A DNA stretch of 64,000 nucleotides from Pseudonocardia sp. HH130629-09 (lineage in GTDB: Bacteria > Actinomycetota > Actinomycetes > Mycobacteriales > Pseudonocardiaceae), in contig NZ_CP011868.1 in assembly GCF_001294645.1 (NCBI RefSeq), forward strand, positions 4,836,001 to 4,900,000. The letters are read 5' to 3'. Below are positions 50,441 to 57,896 of this stretch, one piece after another. Made by a program: the position numbers and the translations under genes. Each line of letters starts with the position of its first letter. The first letter of the stretch is position 1. The notes beneath the pieces are model-generated. The model did no database searches and was not told where the DNA came from. It saw only the letters and a program-made list of their open reading frames with translations.

Positions 50441-51174
50441 GAGGTCCTCACGTCGAGGGTGGCCGGGCCGCGGCGGCGGTCCCGGGTGTCGGTGGCGAGC
50501 AGGGCACGACCGGCGCGTTCGGTGACGATCTCCAGCGACGCGCCCATGTGCTGGTGCAGCAGGTGGCGGGCGGTGTCGAGCCGTCCGGCGAGGACCGCCT
50601 CGCCGACGGCGACGTGCTCAGACACGGCCGCCTCGACGCGACCGGGGAGCACGTAGTCGTTCATCCGCACCCGCCGGATCCGGCGGTGCACGTCGGTCAG
50701 CACTGCGACGAGCTCGGGGTTGCCCGACGCGGCGAGCAGCGTGCTGTGGAACCGTTCGTCCTCCAGCACGAAGCCAGGACCCGCCTCGGGCGGCTCCTCG
50801 CGCATCCGGTGCCAGCGGGCCAGCTCCGCGCGGAGCGCCCCGGCGTCGTGCACGGTGCCCGGGTTCTCGCGGCATCGGTCGATCCCGCGCAGCTCGACCG
50901 CGATGCGGACCTCCCAGAGGTCGCGCACCCCCGCCAGGTCGGGGACGACGACCGAGTAGCCGTAGTCCTCCTCGCGCTGCAGGAGGCCGTCGGCGACGAG
51001 CCGGCCGAGGGCCTCGCGCACCGGGGTGCGGGAGATGCCGAACCGCGCTGCGAGCTTCGGCTCGGTGAGGCGGGTGCCCGCGCCGACGGCGCCGTTGACG
51101 ACGTCGTCCCGCAGGGCGGCGTAGACGCGCTCGCGCAGCGGTGGCGTGCCCGCGTGCTCGACGGCGCTCGACAT
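50437..51174 (-). CDS. GntR family regulator, FadR subfamily
   Basis: A 245-residue regulator. The winged helix is at residues 12-75 (RERVYAALRDDVVNGAVGAGTRLTEPKLAARFGISRTPVREALGRLVADGLL) and the helical FCD ligand-binding domain follows. The likely metal-binding residues are the Asp of EDERFHSTLL and His residues near 155-205. It is first in the operon with the symporter and has a large near-perfect operator 17 bases upstream. ATG 51174 was preferred over an upstream in-frame start because the operator lies in that extension. Confidence 0.9.
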   Translation of the reverse strand: MSSAVEHAGTPPLRERVYAALRDDVVNGAVGAGTRLTEPKLAARFGISRTPVREALGRLVADGLLQREEDYGYSVVVPDLAGVRDLWEVRIAVELRGIDRCRENPGTVHDAGALRAELARWHRMREEPPEAGPGFVLEDERFHSTLLAASGNPELVAVLTDVHRRIRRVRMNDYVLPGRVEAAVSEHVAVGEAVLAGRLDTARHLLHQHMGASLEIVTERAGRALLATDTRDRRRGPATLDVRTS

Positions 51175-51190
51175 CGAGGATTCTCCCCAC

Positions 51191-51218
51191 CTGTTGTGTC
51201 CAGGGCTGGATACAGCAG
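51191..51218. promoter_or_regulatory. GntR operator
   Basis: Inverted arms CTGTTGTGTCCAG (51191-51203) and CTGGATACAGCAG (51206-51218) match at 11 of 13 positions around a GG centre. They lie between the gntR start and the divergent padR gene. The size and placement fit autoregulation by the FadR-type regulator. Confidence 0.75.
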
Positions 51219-51296
51219 GTGGAGACGGTAGGAGCGGCACGTTGCGTCGGCGTCTCGCGCCGGTGTCGTCGTGTTTCGTGCGGGTGTGGTGCCCTT

Positions 51297-51314
51297 TATT
51301 CTGGTGCTAGAATA
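51297..51314. promoter_or_regulatory. PadR operator
   Basis: Inverted arms TATTCT and AGAATA with a 6-base spacer end 6 bases before the padR GTG, in an AT-rich patch. TAGAAT within it could serve as a -10 element, so binding by PadR would block its own promoter. Confidence 0.6.
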
Positions 51315-51320
51315 GTAGCC

Positions 51321-51845
51321 GTGGAGCTGACCATCGGCGAGCTCGTCGTCCTCGGAGCACTGGCCGAGCGCCCTCGCCACGGCTACGACATCGAGCAGGT
51401 CATCGAGGAGCGTGGCGTCCGCCGCTGGACCGACATCGGCTTCTCCTCGATCTACTACCTGCTCGACAAGCTGACCGCACGCGGCCTGGCCGAGGCCGAC
51501 GACGACCGCCCCTCCCCGAAGGCCCGCCGCGTCGTCCGCATCACCGACCGGGGACGCCGCACCGCGGCCGCCGACGTCCGGGAGCTGCTCTCCGACGCAG
51601 GTGTCCCCGCCCGCTCCTTCCTCGCCGGCCTCGCTCACTCGACGCTGCTGTCTACGCACGAGGCCGAGGAGGCACTCCGGGCCCGGCTCGCCGGGCTCGA
51701 CGCGCGGATCGGCGCGGTCGTCGCGGCCCGGACCGCGCAGGAGCCACTCCCGTCGGAGGCGCGCGACGTCTTCTCGTTCTCCCTGTCCCAGCTCCGTGCG
51801 GAGAGGTCGTGGCTCACCGAGCGGGTCCAGGTGTCCGATGACTGA
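51321..51845 (+). CDS. PadR family transcriptional regulator
   Basis: A 174-residue PadR-s2-type regulator. The winged helix covers ELVVLGALAERPRHGYDIEQVIEERGVRRWTDIGFSSIYYLLDKLTARGLAEAD (residues 7-60) and the C-terminal helices are used for dimerisation. GTG 51321 begins MELTIGEL. It overlaps the BtrH-like gene by 8 bases, so the two are co-expressed. Confidence 0.9.
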   Translation: MELTIGELVVLGALAERPRHGYDIEQVIEERGVRRWTDIGFSSIYYLLDKLTARGLAEADDDRPSPKARRVVRITDRGRRTAAADVRELLSDAGVPARSFLAGLAHSTLLSTHEAEEALRARLAGLDARIGAVVAARTAQEPLPSEARDVFSFSLSQLRAERSWLTERVQVSDD

Positions 51846-52845
51846 TGCGTCCACCGGCGTCCCCTCCGCGGGAGGCCTCCACTGCGAGACGACGGCGCTC
51901 GGCGCGCTCCTCGGGCACGCCGGCGTCCACCTCGACGAACCGATGCTGCTCGGGCTCGGTTCCGGGCTGTCGTACGTCTACTGGGACTCCACACGGCAGT
52001 CGGCGCCGTTCCTGGGCGGGCGGGTCAGGCCGTTCGCGCTGACCCGCACCCTCGCCCGCCGCCTCGATCTCGACCTGCGCGTGCAGGAGACCTCGTCCGC
52101 CCGCCGGGCGTGGGACCAGGTACGCACCCTCGTCGACGACGGCGTTCCCGTCGGGCTGCAGCTCGACAGCCACGACCTCGACTACTTCGGCTCCCGGGTC
52201 CACTTCGCGGGCCACGTCGTCGCGATGCTCGGCTACGACGCGGACACCGCGTACCTCCTCGACACCGCGCAGCAGGGCGGCCGGGTCAGCACGAGCCTGG
52301 ACAGCCTGGCCCGGGCGCGCGCCGCACGGGGGCCGATGTCGGCGCCGCACCGGTCGTTCACCTTTGGACGGGTCCGGGAGCCGGTCGACCCCGGCCCCGC
52401 GATCGTGCCTGCGATCGTCGAGTGTGCCGAGGCGTTCCTGCACCCGCCGATCGCCAACATCGGGCACCGCGGTATCCGGACGACGGCGAAGCGTGCCGGG
52501 TCCTGGTTCGACCGCGTCGAGGACCCGCACCGGGACCTGCCGCAGATGGCGATGCTCATGGAACGGGCCGGCACCGGCGGGGCGCTGTTCCGCAACCTCT
52601 ACCGCGACTTCCTCACCGCCTGCCTGCCGCTGCTCGACGACGCCGGCCCGGGTGAGCGCGTCGCGTCGGTCGAACGGGGCCGGGACCTGTACGCCGAGGC
52701 GGCGACGGTGTGGACCCGGATCGCCGGACTCGTCGAGCGGGCCGGGCTGGACGAGTACCCGGCCGCCCTGACCGAGGCCGCCGGGCTGTTGCTGCGGATC
52801 GCGGACCTGGAGACCGCGGCGATGACCACGCTCCGGTCGCTCTGA
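51838..52845 (+). CDS. BtrH N-terminal domain protein (butirosin H-like)
   Basis: A 335-residue protein with a BtrH_N domain (papain/C39-like fold). The likely nucleophile is the Cys in GLHCETTALGALL (residue 16), with the His in FAGHVVAMLGYD and Asp in AYLLDTAQQGG completing a triad. The C-terminal half is the DUF4872 helical region. BtrH transfers an acyl side chain from a carrier protein in butirosin synthesis; here it is paired with PadR and not with antibiotic genes, so the donor and acceptor are unknown. Confidence 0.82.
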   Translation: MTDASTGVPSAGGLHCETTALGALLGHAGVHLDEPMLLGLGSGLSYVYWDSTRQSAPFLGGRVRPFALTRTLARRLDLDLRVQETSSARRAWDQVRTLVDDGVPVGLQLDSHDLDYFGSRVHFAGHVVAMLGYDADTAYLLDTAQQGGRVSTSLDSLARARAARGPMSAPHRSFTFGRVREPVDPGPAIVPAIVECAEAFLHPPIANIGHRGIRTTAKRAGSWFDRVEDPHRDLPQMAMLMERAGTGGALFRNLYRDFLTACLPLLDDAGPGERVASVERGRDLYAEAATVWTRIAGLVERAGLDEYPAALTEAAGLLLRIADLETAAMTTLRSL

Positions 52846-52890
52846 GCCGGGCCGGAGGTCAGCCGGTGGGCCGGTGCTCCTCCCGCGGTG

Positions 52891-53712
52891 TCATCGGACG
52901 GCACCCCGGGGCTTCGCCATGTGGACCAGCGCGTAGGTTCCCGCGTCGGTCCGGTGGGTCTCCCGGAACCCGAGCCGGTCGTAGAGCCGCAGGTTCGTGA
53001 CGCTGTGCTCGCCGGTGAACAGCTCGATCACCGACACGTCGTCGTCGAGCTGCTCCTCGGCATGGCGGAGCAGGCCCGACCCCAGGCCCTCGCCCTGCCG
53101 GTCCGGAGCGACCACCAGCCGGCTCACGACGGCGGTGCTCCCCGACCGGGTGATCCGTACGGCGGCGACCAGCCGACCGTCGTCGCGGATACCCCAGGCG
53201 GTCACCGACCGGTCGGCCAGCTGCTCGCGGATCTCCGCCAGTTGCTCGGTGAGCGGCGGCAGGTCGATGTCGTCGTGCGCCCGGGCCTCCGGCACGTAGG
53301 CCGCACGCTGCAGGGTCAGGACCTCGCCGGCGTCGGCGGGCCGGAGGCGGACGGCCCGTGTCCGCGTGCGGTGGCCGCGGAGCTCCTGCGGCCGGGGTGC
53401 GTCGAGCAGCGCGCGCAGCTCGTGGAGCACCCCGGCCGGGTCGTGCCAGCCGTCGCGCAGGACGTCCTGGGCGGCGCCGAGACCGGCGTCGTCCACGAGC
53501 CCCTTCTCGCCCAGGACCCACGCACCCCGCCCGGCCATGACGGCGTGCGCCGTCTGGGCGGTGGCGCGGGTCATCATGCCGAGTGCGAGGGTCCGGTCGC
53601 CCCGGCGGACGTGTTGCTCGGCGATCGTCAGCGAGAACGCGGCGTTCCAGCGCCAGCGTTCCTGCGCCGCCTCGCGCAGGTCCGCGGGGTAGGCGACGGC
53701 CGGCAGCTGGGG
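52891..53712 (-). pseudogene. Truncated nucleotidyltransferase joined to a GNAT acetyltransferase
   Basis: The C-terminal 150 residues are a GNAT domain (VRLRPADAGEVLTLQRAAY, acetyl-CoA loop VAPDRQGEGLGSGLL, LYDRLGFRETHR). Before it, in the same frame and without any start codon between, comes the helical C-terminal part of a nucleotidyltransferase (AYPADLREAAQERWRWNAAFSL, TAQTAHAVMAGRGAWVLGEKGL), whose catalytic N-terminal half is absent. Upstream of about 53712 the frame becomes nonsense and overlaps a DinB remnant on the other strand. The GNAT part might still be translated from an internal start (ATG 53577 or 53574). So this is either a broken fusion gene or two genes joined by deletion. 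Confidence 0.6.
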
Positions 53713-53727
53713 CCCGGTGCCGCGGGG

Positions 53728-53865
53728 GTGCCGAGCGGGCGCTGGGCCGGCGCACCGCCCGCGACGATCGAGCGGACGCTGCTGCACGTCCTCCAGGAGT
53801 ACGCCCGGCACCTCGGCCACCTGGACGTCGTCGTCGAGCTCGCCACCGGGTCCACCGGCGAGTAG
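53728..53865 (+). pseudogene. DinB/DUF664 family protein, 3' remnant
   Basis: Forty-five codons on the plus strand match the C-terminus of DinB-like metal-dependent proteins of the DUF664 type (TIERTLLHVLQEYARHLGHLDVVVELATGSTGE), including the final His ligand pair region. The N-terminal 120 or so residues are missing. The stretch borders the truncated nucleotidyltransferase, so one deletion may have removed the front halves of both facing genes. Confidence 0.65.
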
Positions 53866-53870
53866 CCGCC

Positions 53871-54314
53871 TCAGGGCGCGACGCGGTGCAGGTCCCAGCC
53901 GTCGAGCGCGACGCCGGGGCGGCGCCAGGCCTGGCGGACGGCGGCGGTGTGGGCGAACACCGGTCCGGGCAGGTCGTCCGGGCCGGCCCAGGTCCAGGCG
54001 TCGATCGCGTGCGGCTCGGTCACTCGAAGCTCCGCCCCGGCGGGCGCGGGCACGTGCACCGCGAAGGTCACCCCCGCGCCGTCGAGCCGGACGCACACCG
54101 CGAACAACGTCCCCGTCGCCGCGACGACGCCGGTCTCCTCCGTAAGCTCGCGCAGCGCCGCGGCGACGACCGGCTCCCCGCCCTCCAGGTGGCCGCCCGG
54201 GAACGACCAGCTCGGCGTCTCCCCGGCGGTGACCCGGTGCCCGACGGCGACCGCGCCGTCGGCGCGCTCCAGGACGACGCCGACACCGGACAGCGGACGC
54301 GGAAGGCTCACCAC
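53871..54314 (-). CDS. NUDIX hydrolase
   Basis: A 147-residue NUDIX protein. The Nudix box GHLEGGEPVVAAALRELTEE continues TGV and fits GX5EX7REUXEEXGU, with the metal-binding Glu residues intact near residues 41-63. The order and the Trp-rich end (AWTWAGPDDLP) resemble MutT/CTP pyrophosphohydrolase-like members that clean nucleotide pools. Start may be GTG 54314 or the adjacent GTG 54311. Confidence 0.9.
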   Translation of the reverse strand: MVSLPRPLSGVGVVLERADGAVAVGHRVTAGETPSWSFPGGHLEGGEPVVAAALRELTEETGVVAATGTLFAVCVRLDGAGVTFAVHVPAPAGAELRVTEPHAIDAWTWAGPDDLPGPVFAHTAAVRQAWRRPGVALDGWDLHRVAP

Positions 54315-54343
54315 CGCAGTCTGCCGTGGCGCATCCTGGGGTG

Positions 54344-54697
54344 GTGGACCCCACCACCCTCGCCGCCGCCCGCGCCCGTGCCCAGGAGTGGGTCGGCTCG
54401 CTGCGCCACGAGCTCGACGACCTCGCCGACCAGCAGGCCCTGACCAGTCACGACGACGAGCACGACCCCGAGGGCGAGACGATCGCGGTGCAGCGCGCCC
54501 AGCTCCAGGGGCTGCTCGCCGCCGCGGAGCAGGAGCGCGACGACCTCGACCGGGCGGCGGAGCGCCTGGCCGCGGGCGGCTACGGGCGCTGTGTGGTCTG
54601 CGGCGGACCGATCGCGCCGGAACGGCTGGAGACGCTGCCCGCCGCGACGACCTGCATCAGCTGCGCGTCGGACCCGCGCCGGCGTCGTCGCCGGTAG
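54344..54697 (+). CDS. TraR/DksA-type zinc-finger protein
   Basis: A 117-residue protein with a helical coiled-coil front (RHELDDLADQQALTSHDDEHDPEGETIAVQRAQLQGLL) and a C-terminal four-Cys zinc finger (CVVCGGP and CISCA). This is the actinobacterial DksA/TraR-like type, which may bind RNA polymerase. The tail is poly-Arg. The start is chosen among GTG 54326, 54341 and 54344. The 3' end overlaps the convergent lipoprotein gene by 41 bases. Confidence 0.8.
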   Translation: MDPTTLAAARARAQEWVGSLRHELDDLADQQALTSHDDEHDPEGETIAVQRAQLQGLLAAAEQERDDLDRAAERLAAGGYGRCVVCGGPIAPERLETLPAATTCISCASDPRRRRRR

Positions 54698-54884
54698 GGG
54701 GCGCGGGCGCGGCTGCACGAGGCGGTGTCGGGGTCGGTGTCGGTGTCGGGAGGACCGTCACCGTCGGGGTGGGGGCGGCCGTGCCGGCGGGCGGGGCGAT
54801 CGGCTCCGGCTCGTCGTCGAGGGTCACCCCGCACCCGGCGACGAGCAGCAGCCCCAGCGCCGCGGTGCACAGCCGGGTCCTCAC
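54657..54884 (-). CDS. Small lipoprotein in the two-component operon (CseA-like position)
   Basis: A 75-residue lipoprotein starting at GTG 54884, which overlaps the sensor-kinase stop by 4 bases (GTGA). The signal peptide TRLCTAALGLLLVAGC ends in the lipidation Cys; the rest is a Thr/Pro-rich spacer (PTPTVTVLPTPTPTPTPP). In Streptomyces the CseB/CseC system also has a lipoprotein, CseA, that dampens signalling. Similarity here is in gene context only. Confidence 0.75.
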   Translation of the reverse strand: MRTRLCTAALGLLLVAGCGVTLDDEPEPIAPPAGTAAPTPTVTVLPTPTPTPTPPRAAAPAPPTGDDAGAGPTRS

Positions 54885-56308
54885 GTGTCCACCCCCGGCA
54901 GCTCGACGACGACACGGGTCCCGCCGCCGGGTCGTTCCTCCACCCACACCCGGCCGTCGTGCCGGCGCACGTGCGCGGCGACCAGGGACAGCCCGAGACC
55001 GGTGCCGCCGCCGTCGCCGCGGCTGCCGGCCAGGGTGCCACGGGCGAACCGTTCGAACACCGCCCGCCGCTGCTCGGGCGGGATGCCGGGGCCCGCGTCG
55101 TCGACCTCGATCCGGGCGAACCGGCCCCGGCGCGCGACGCCGATCCGCAGCGCGCCGCCGCCGTGCGCGTCGGCGTTGTCCAGCAGGTTGCCCAGGATCT
55201 GGTCGAGGCGACGGCGGTCGACCCGCACGGTCACCGGCTCCGGGGCGTCGACCTCGGGGACGTGCTCCCCGCCGCGGACCGCGACGAGCCCGCGGACCAA
55301 CGCGCCGAGCTCGCCGTCCTCCCGCTGCAGGGTGTCGCTGCGGGAGATCTCCAGCAGGTCGAGGACCATGCGGCGAAAGCGCTGGATCTCGCCGTCGAGC
55401 AGCTCGACGGCCTCCCGTGCGGTCGGCGCGAGCTCGGCGCGCCGCCGGGTCAGCACCGCGGCCGCGTTCACCAGTGTCGTCAGCGGTGACCGCAGCTCGT
55501 GCGCGACGTCCGCGGCGAACCGGGCGTCGCGCGACACCCGCTGTTCCAGGTCGTCGGCGGTCCGGTTGAACGTCGCGACGAGCGGGGCGAGCTCGGCGTC
55601 GGTGCTCGACGGCAGCCGTGCGGTCAGGTCGCCGCCGGCGATCCGCTCCGCGGCCCGGGTCACCGCGGTCAGCGGCAGCAGCGCGCGCCGCCCGGCCCAC
55701 TGGCCCAGCGCGAGCCCCAGCAGGGCGCTCACCGCGACCCCGGCGAACAGCACGACGCTGAGGAACTTCAGGTTGGCGTCGAGCCGCTGCATCGGGAAGA
55801 CCTCGACGAACACGTCGCCGCCGGACATCGGCGCCGCGACGACGACGCTCGGCATCCCCGCCACCATCACCCGCTGCCGTGCCCCGGTCCCGTTCCCGGC
55901 CATCGCCAGCAGCCCCGCCGGCAGCGCCTCGGGATCGACCTCGCGGCCGCTGGTCGTCCACGTGCCGTCGCGGCGCAGCGCGACCGTGGTGCCCGGGGTG
56001 CCCGCGAGGCCGGTCAGCAGGTCGTCGAGACCGCCGACGTGCGTGTCGTCCACCATCGCCCGCTCGACGAGCTGGAGGTTCACCGCGAGCTGGCGGGTGG
56101 CGCTCTCCACCCGCTGCTCCACCAGGTAGTACGACGCGAGGTTCCAGGTGACCGCCGCGAACAACCCGGTCACCACCATCGACACCCCGGCGAACGCGAC
56201 GCCGACCCGGTGACGCAGCGGAAGCCGGCCCAGCGGCAGTCGATCCAGCGGCAGTCGATCCAGCGGCAGTCGGTCCAGCACGGACCGCATCCTGCCGCGC
56301 CCGCTCAC
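54881..56308 (-). CDS. Membrane sensor histidine kinase
   Basis: A 475-residue kinase. After a repetitive N-terminal tail, helix 1 (about residues 34-57) and helix 2 (about 190-212) flank an extracytoplasmic sensor of about 130 residues. HAMP follows, then the H-box FAADVAHELRSPLTTL with the phosphorylated His near 276, N-box LLDNADAHG, and G boxes DAGPGIPPE and GGTGLGLSLV. It forms a pair with the response regulator, whose stop overlaps its GTG (GTGA). The setting resembles the CseC cell-envelope kinase. Confidence 0.9.
   Translation of the reverse strand: MSGRGRMRSVLDRLPLDRLPLDRLPLGRLPLRHRVGVAFAGVSMVVTGLFAAVTWNLASYYLVEQRVESATRQLAVNLQLVERAMVDDTHVGGLDDLLTGLAGTPGTTVALRRDGTWTTSGREVDPEALPAGLLAMAGNGTGARQRVMVAGMPSVVVAAPMSGGDVFVEVFPMQRLDANLKFLSVVLFAGVAVSALLGLALGQWAGRRALLPLTAVTRAAERIAGGDLTARLPSSTDAELAPLVATFNRTADDLEQRVSRDARFAADVAHELRSPLTTLVNAAAVLTRRRAELAPTAREAVELLDGEIQRFRRMVLDLLEISRSDTLQREDGELGALVRGLVAVRGGEHVPEVDAPEPVTVRVDRRRLDQILGNLLDNADAHGGGALRIGVARRGRFARIEVDDAGPGIPPEQRRAVFERFARGTLAGSRGDGGGTGLGLSLVAAHVRRHDGRVWVEERPGGGTRVVVELPGVDT
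56231..56275. repeat. Three 15-bp tandem repeats at the kinase N-terminus
   Basis: Three direct copies of CAGCGGCAGTCGATC (the last with one change) encode LPLDR-type pentapeptides on the minus strand just before the first membrane helix of the kinase. The unit length keeps the frame, so the number can vary without breaking the gene. Confidence 0.8.
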
Positions 56309-57051
56309 CCGCCGCGGCCCGACACCGGGACGACGCCCGGCAGCGGGGCGTCCGGTCCGGCGTCGCCGATCTTGTACCCGGCGCCGCGCACGGTCAGCAC
56401 CAGGACCGGCCGGTCCGGGTCGAGCTCGACCTTGCGCCGCAGCCGTCGCACGTGGACGTCCAGCAGCCGGGTGTCGCCGTGGTACTCGTAGCCCCACACC
56501 CGCGACAGCAGCTCGTCGCGGGTCACGATCCGCCCGCCCGCCGCGGCGAGCTCGGCGAAGAGCCGGAACTCGGTGCGGGTCAGGTGCACCGGGACGCCGT
56601 CGCGGAGCACGGTGCCCTCGTCGGGGCGCAGCTCCACGTCCCCGACGGTGATCCGGCGCGGTGCCGCCGGAGCCGGACGCCGGCGCCGCAGCAGCGCCCG
56701 GATGCGGGCGGCCAGCTCCCCGGCCACCAGTGGTTTGGTCACGTAGTCGTCGGCGCCCGCCTCCAGCCCGGCGATGACGTCGGCGGAGTCCGAGCGCGCG
56801 GTCACCATGATGATCGGCAGGTCACCGGTCTCCCGCAGCCGCCGGCAGACCGTGAGGCCGTCGATGCCGGGCAACATCAGGTCCAGCAGCACCACGTCGA
56901 CGTCCGGCCGGGCGGCACTGACCAGGGCCTGCTCGCCGGTGTGCACCGCCTCGACGTCGACGCCCTCGTCGCCCAGTGCGAGACCGAGGGCACGCCCGAT
57001 CCGGACGTCGTCGTCGACCAGCAGCACCCGGGTCCGGCCGTGTTCGCTCAT
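56305..57051 (-). CDS. OmpR-family response regulator
   Basis: A 248-residue regulator. The receiver has VDDD at residues 12-15, the phosphoacceptor Asp in VVLLDLMLPG near 57 and the conserved Lys in DYVTKPL. The winged-helix DNA-binding domain (LTRTEFRLFAELAAAGGRIVTRDELLSRVWGYEYHGDTRLLDVHVRRLRRKV) follows. It is translated with the kinase, and a small zinc-ribbon-like ORF overlaps its start. The closest functional model is CseB. Confidence 0.92.
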   Translation of the reverse strand: MSEHGRTRVLLVDDDVRIGRALGLALGDEGVDVEAVHTGEQALVSAARPDVDVVLLDLMLPGIDGLTVCRRLRETGDLPIIMVTARSDSADVIAGLEAGADDYVTKPLVAGELAARIRALLRRRRPAPAAPRRITVGDVELRPDEGTVLRDGVPVHLTRTEFRLFAELAAAGGRIVTRDELLSRVWGYEYHGDTRLLDVHVRRLRRKVELDPDRPVLVLTVRGAGYKIGDAGPDAPLPGVVPVSGRGG

Positions 57052-57329
57052 GATGACGGCGATTCCACCGGATCCGGGCCGGTCCCGTCGACTCGGGCGC
57101 CGGGCCGGAGACGATCGTCAGGCGATCGCAAGCCGGACGGGTGCGTGACGGCGGCGCCGCAGCGCCAGCAGGTCTGCGGCGGCCCGCCGTCGCCGGTGGG
57201 GGAGGGCATCGCCCCGCAGTCCGGACGGAGCCGGTCCGGCCAGCACACCGGGTCACCGACCTCGGCCTCGTGGCCGTGGTCGGGGTGTCGTCCGGTGACC
57301 GGGGTCCCGGCGGACGGCGTGTCGGACAC
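57048..57329 (-). CDS. Small Cys-containing hypothetical protein
   Basis: A 93-residue ORF whose stop overlaps the response-regulator ATG (ATGA). It contains VCWPDRLRPDCGAMP and TCWRCGAA, which together resemble a small zinc ribbon. The rest is disordered in character. Whether it is made is uncertain, but the overlap with the regulator start supports translation. Confidence 0.45.
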   Translation of the reverse strand: MSDTPSAGTPVTGRHPDHGHEAEVGDPVCWPDRLRPDCGAMPSPTGDGGPPQTCWRCGAAVTHPSGLRSPDDRLRPGARVDGTGPDPVESPSS

Positions 57330-57368
57330 ACCGCCATCGGACCACGGGGGTCACGCCCCGTCCAGGTA

Positions 57369-57794
57369 TCAGGCCGCGGCGGCTCCGCGGCGGGGCGGGC
57401 GCACCACGGGGCGGCCACGCAGCAGCGTCGCGCAGCCGATCATCGCGACGGCGACGACCACCAGGGCCGCACCCACGACGTCCGGGGCGACGGCGGCGCT
57501 CAGCAGCGCGACGACGCCGCCGGCCGCGAGCACCACCCGCGACGCGACACGCGAGCGCGCGCAGACCAGTCCGGCCAGCCCGGTGACCAGGTGCAGAACG
57601 TTCTGCAGCACCGACACCGGCAGCAGCCCGGCGAGCACCGCGGTGCCGCCACCGGGCAGCACGGCGAGTTCGCCCGAGGTCACCCCCGGGACGAATCCCA
57701 GGGCTCCGACCAGCAGGAACGCCACGGCGAACGCCGCCGCGACCGGCTGTACCGGGGTGAAGCGCCGGGAGAACCCGCCCGTCGTGCGCATCAT
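57369..57794 (-). CDS. DUF4383 membrane protein
   Basis: A 141-residue protein with four hydrophobic helices and DUF4383 landmarks (AVAFLLVGALGFVPG, NVLHLVTGLAGLV). Members are actinobacterial membrane proteins of unknown role, often near stress or two-component genes. ATG 57794 or the next ATG begins MMRTTGGFSRR. Confidence 0.85.
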   Translation of the reverse strand: MMRTTGGFSRRFTPVQPVAAAFAVAFLLVGALGFVPGVTSGELAVLPGGGTAVLAGLLPVSVLQNVLHLVTGLAGLVCARSRVASRVVLAAGGVVALLSAAVAPDVVGAALVVVAVAMIGCATLLRGRPVVRPPRRGAAAA

Positions 57795-57896
57795 CGACCC
57801 GACCTCCTCGGTCCGTCGTCCTCCGGCGCGCCGCTGCGCCCTGCCGGACGGCGGTTGCCCGGACGGACCCGCTCCCAACCCCGGGAGCGACGCACC

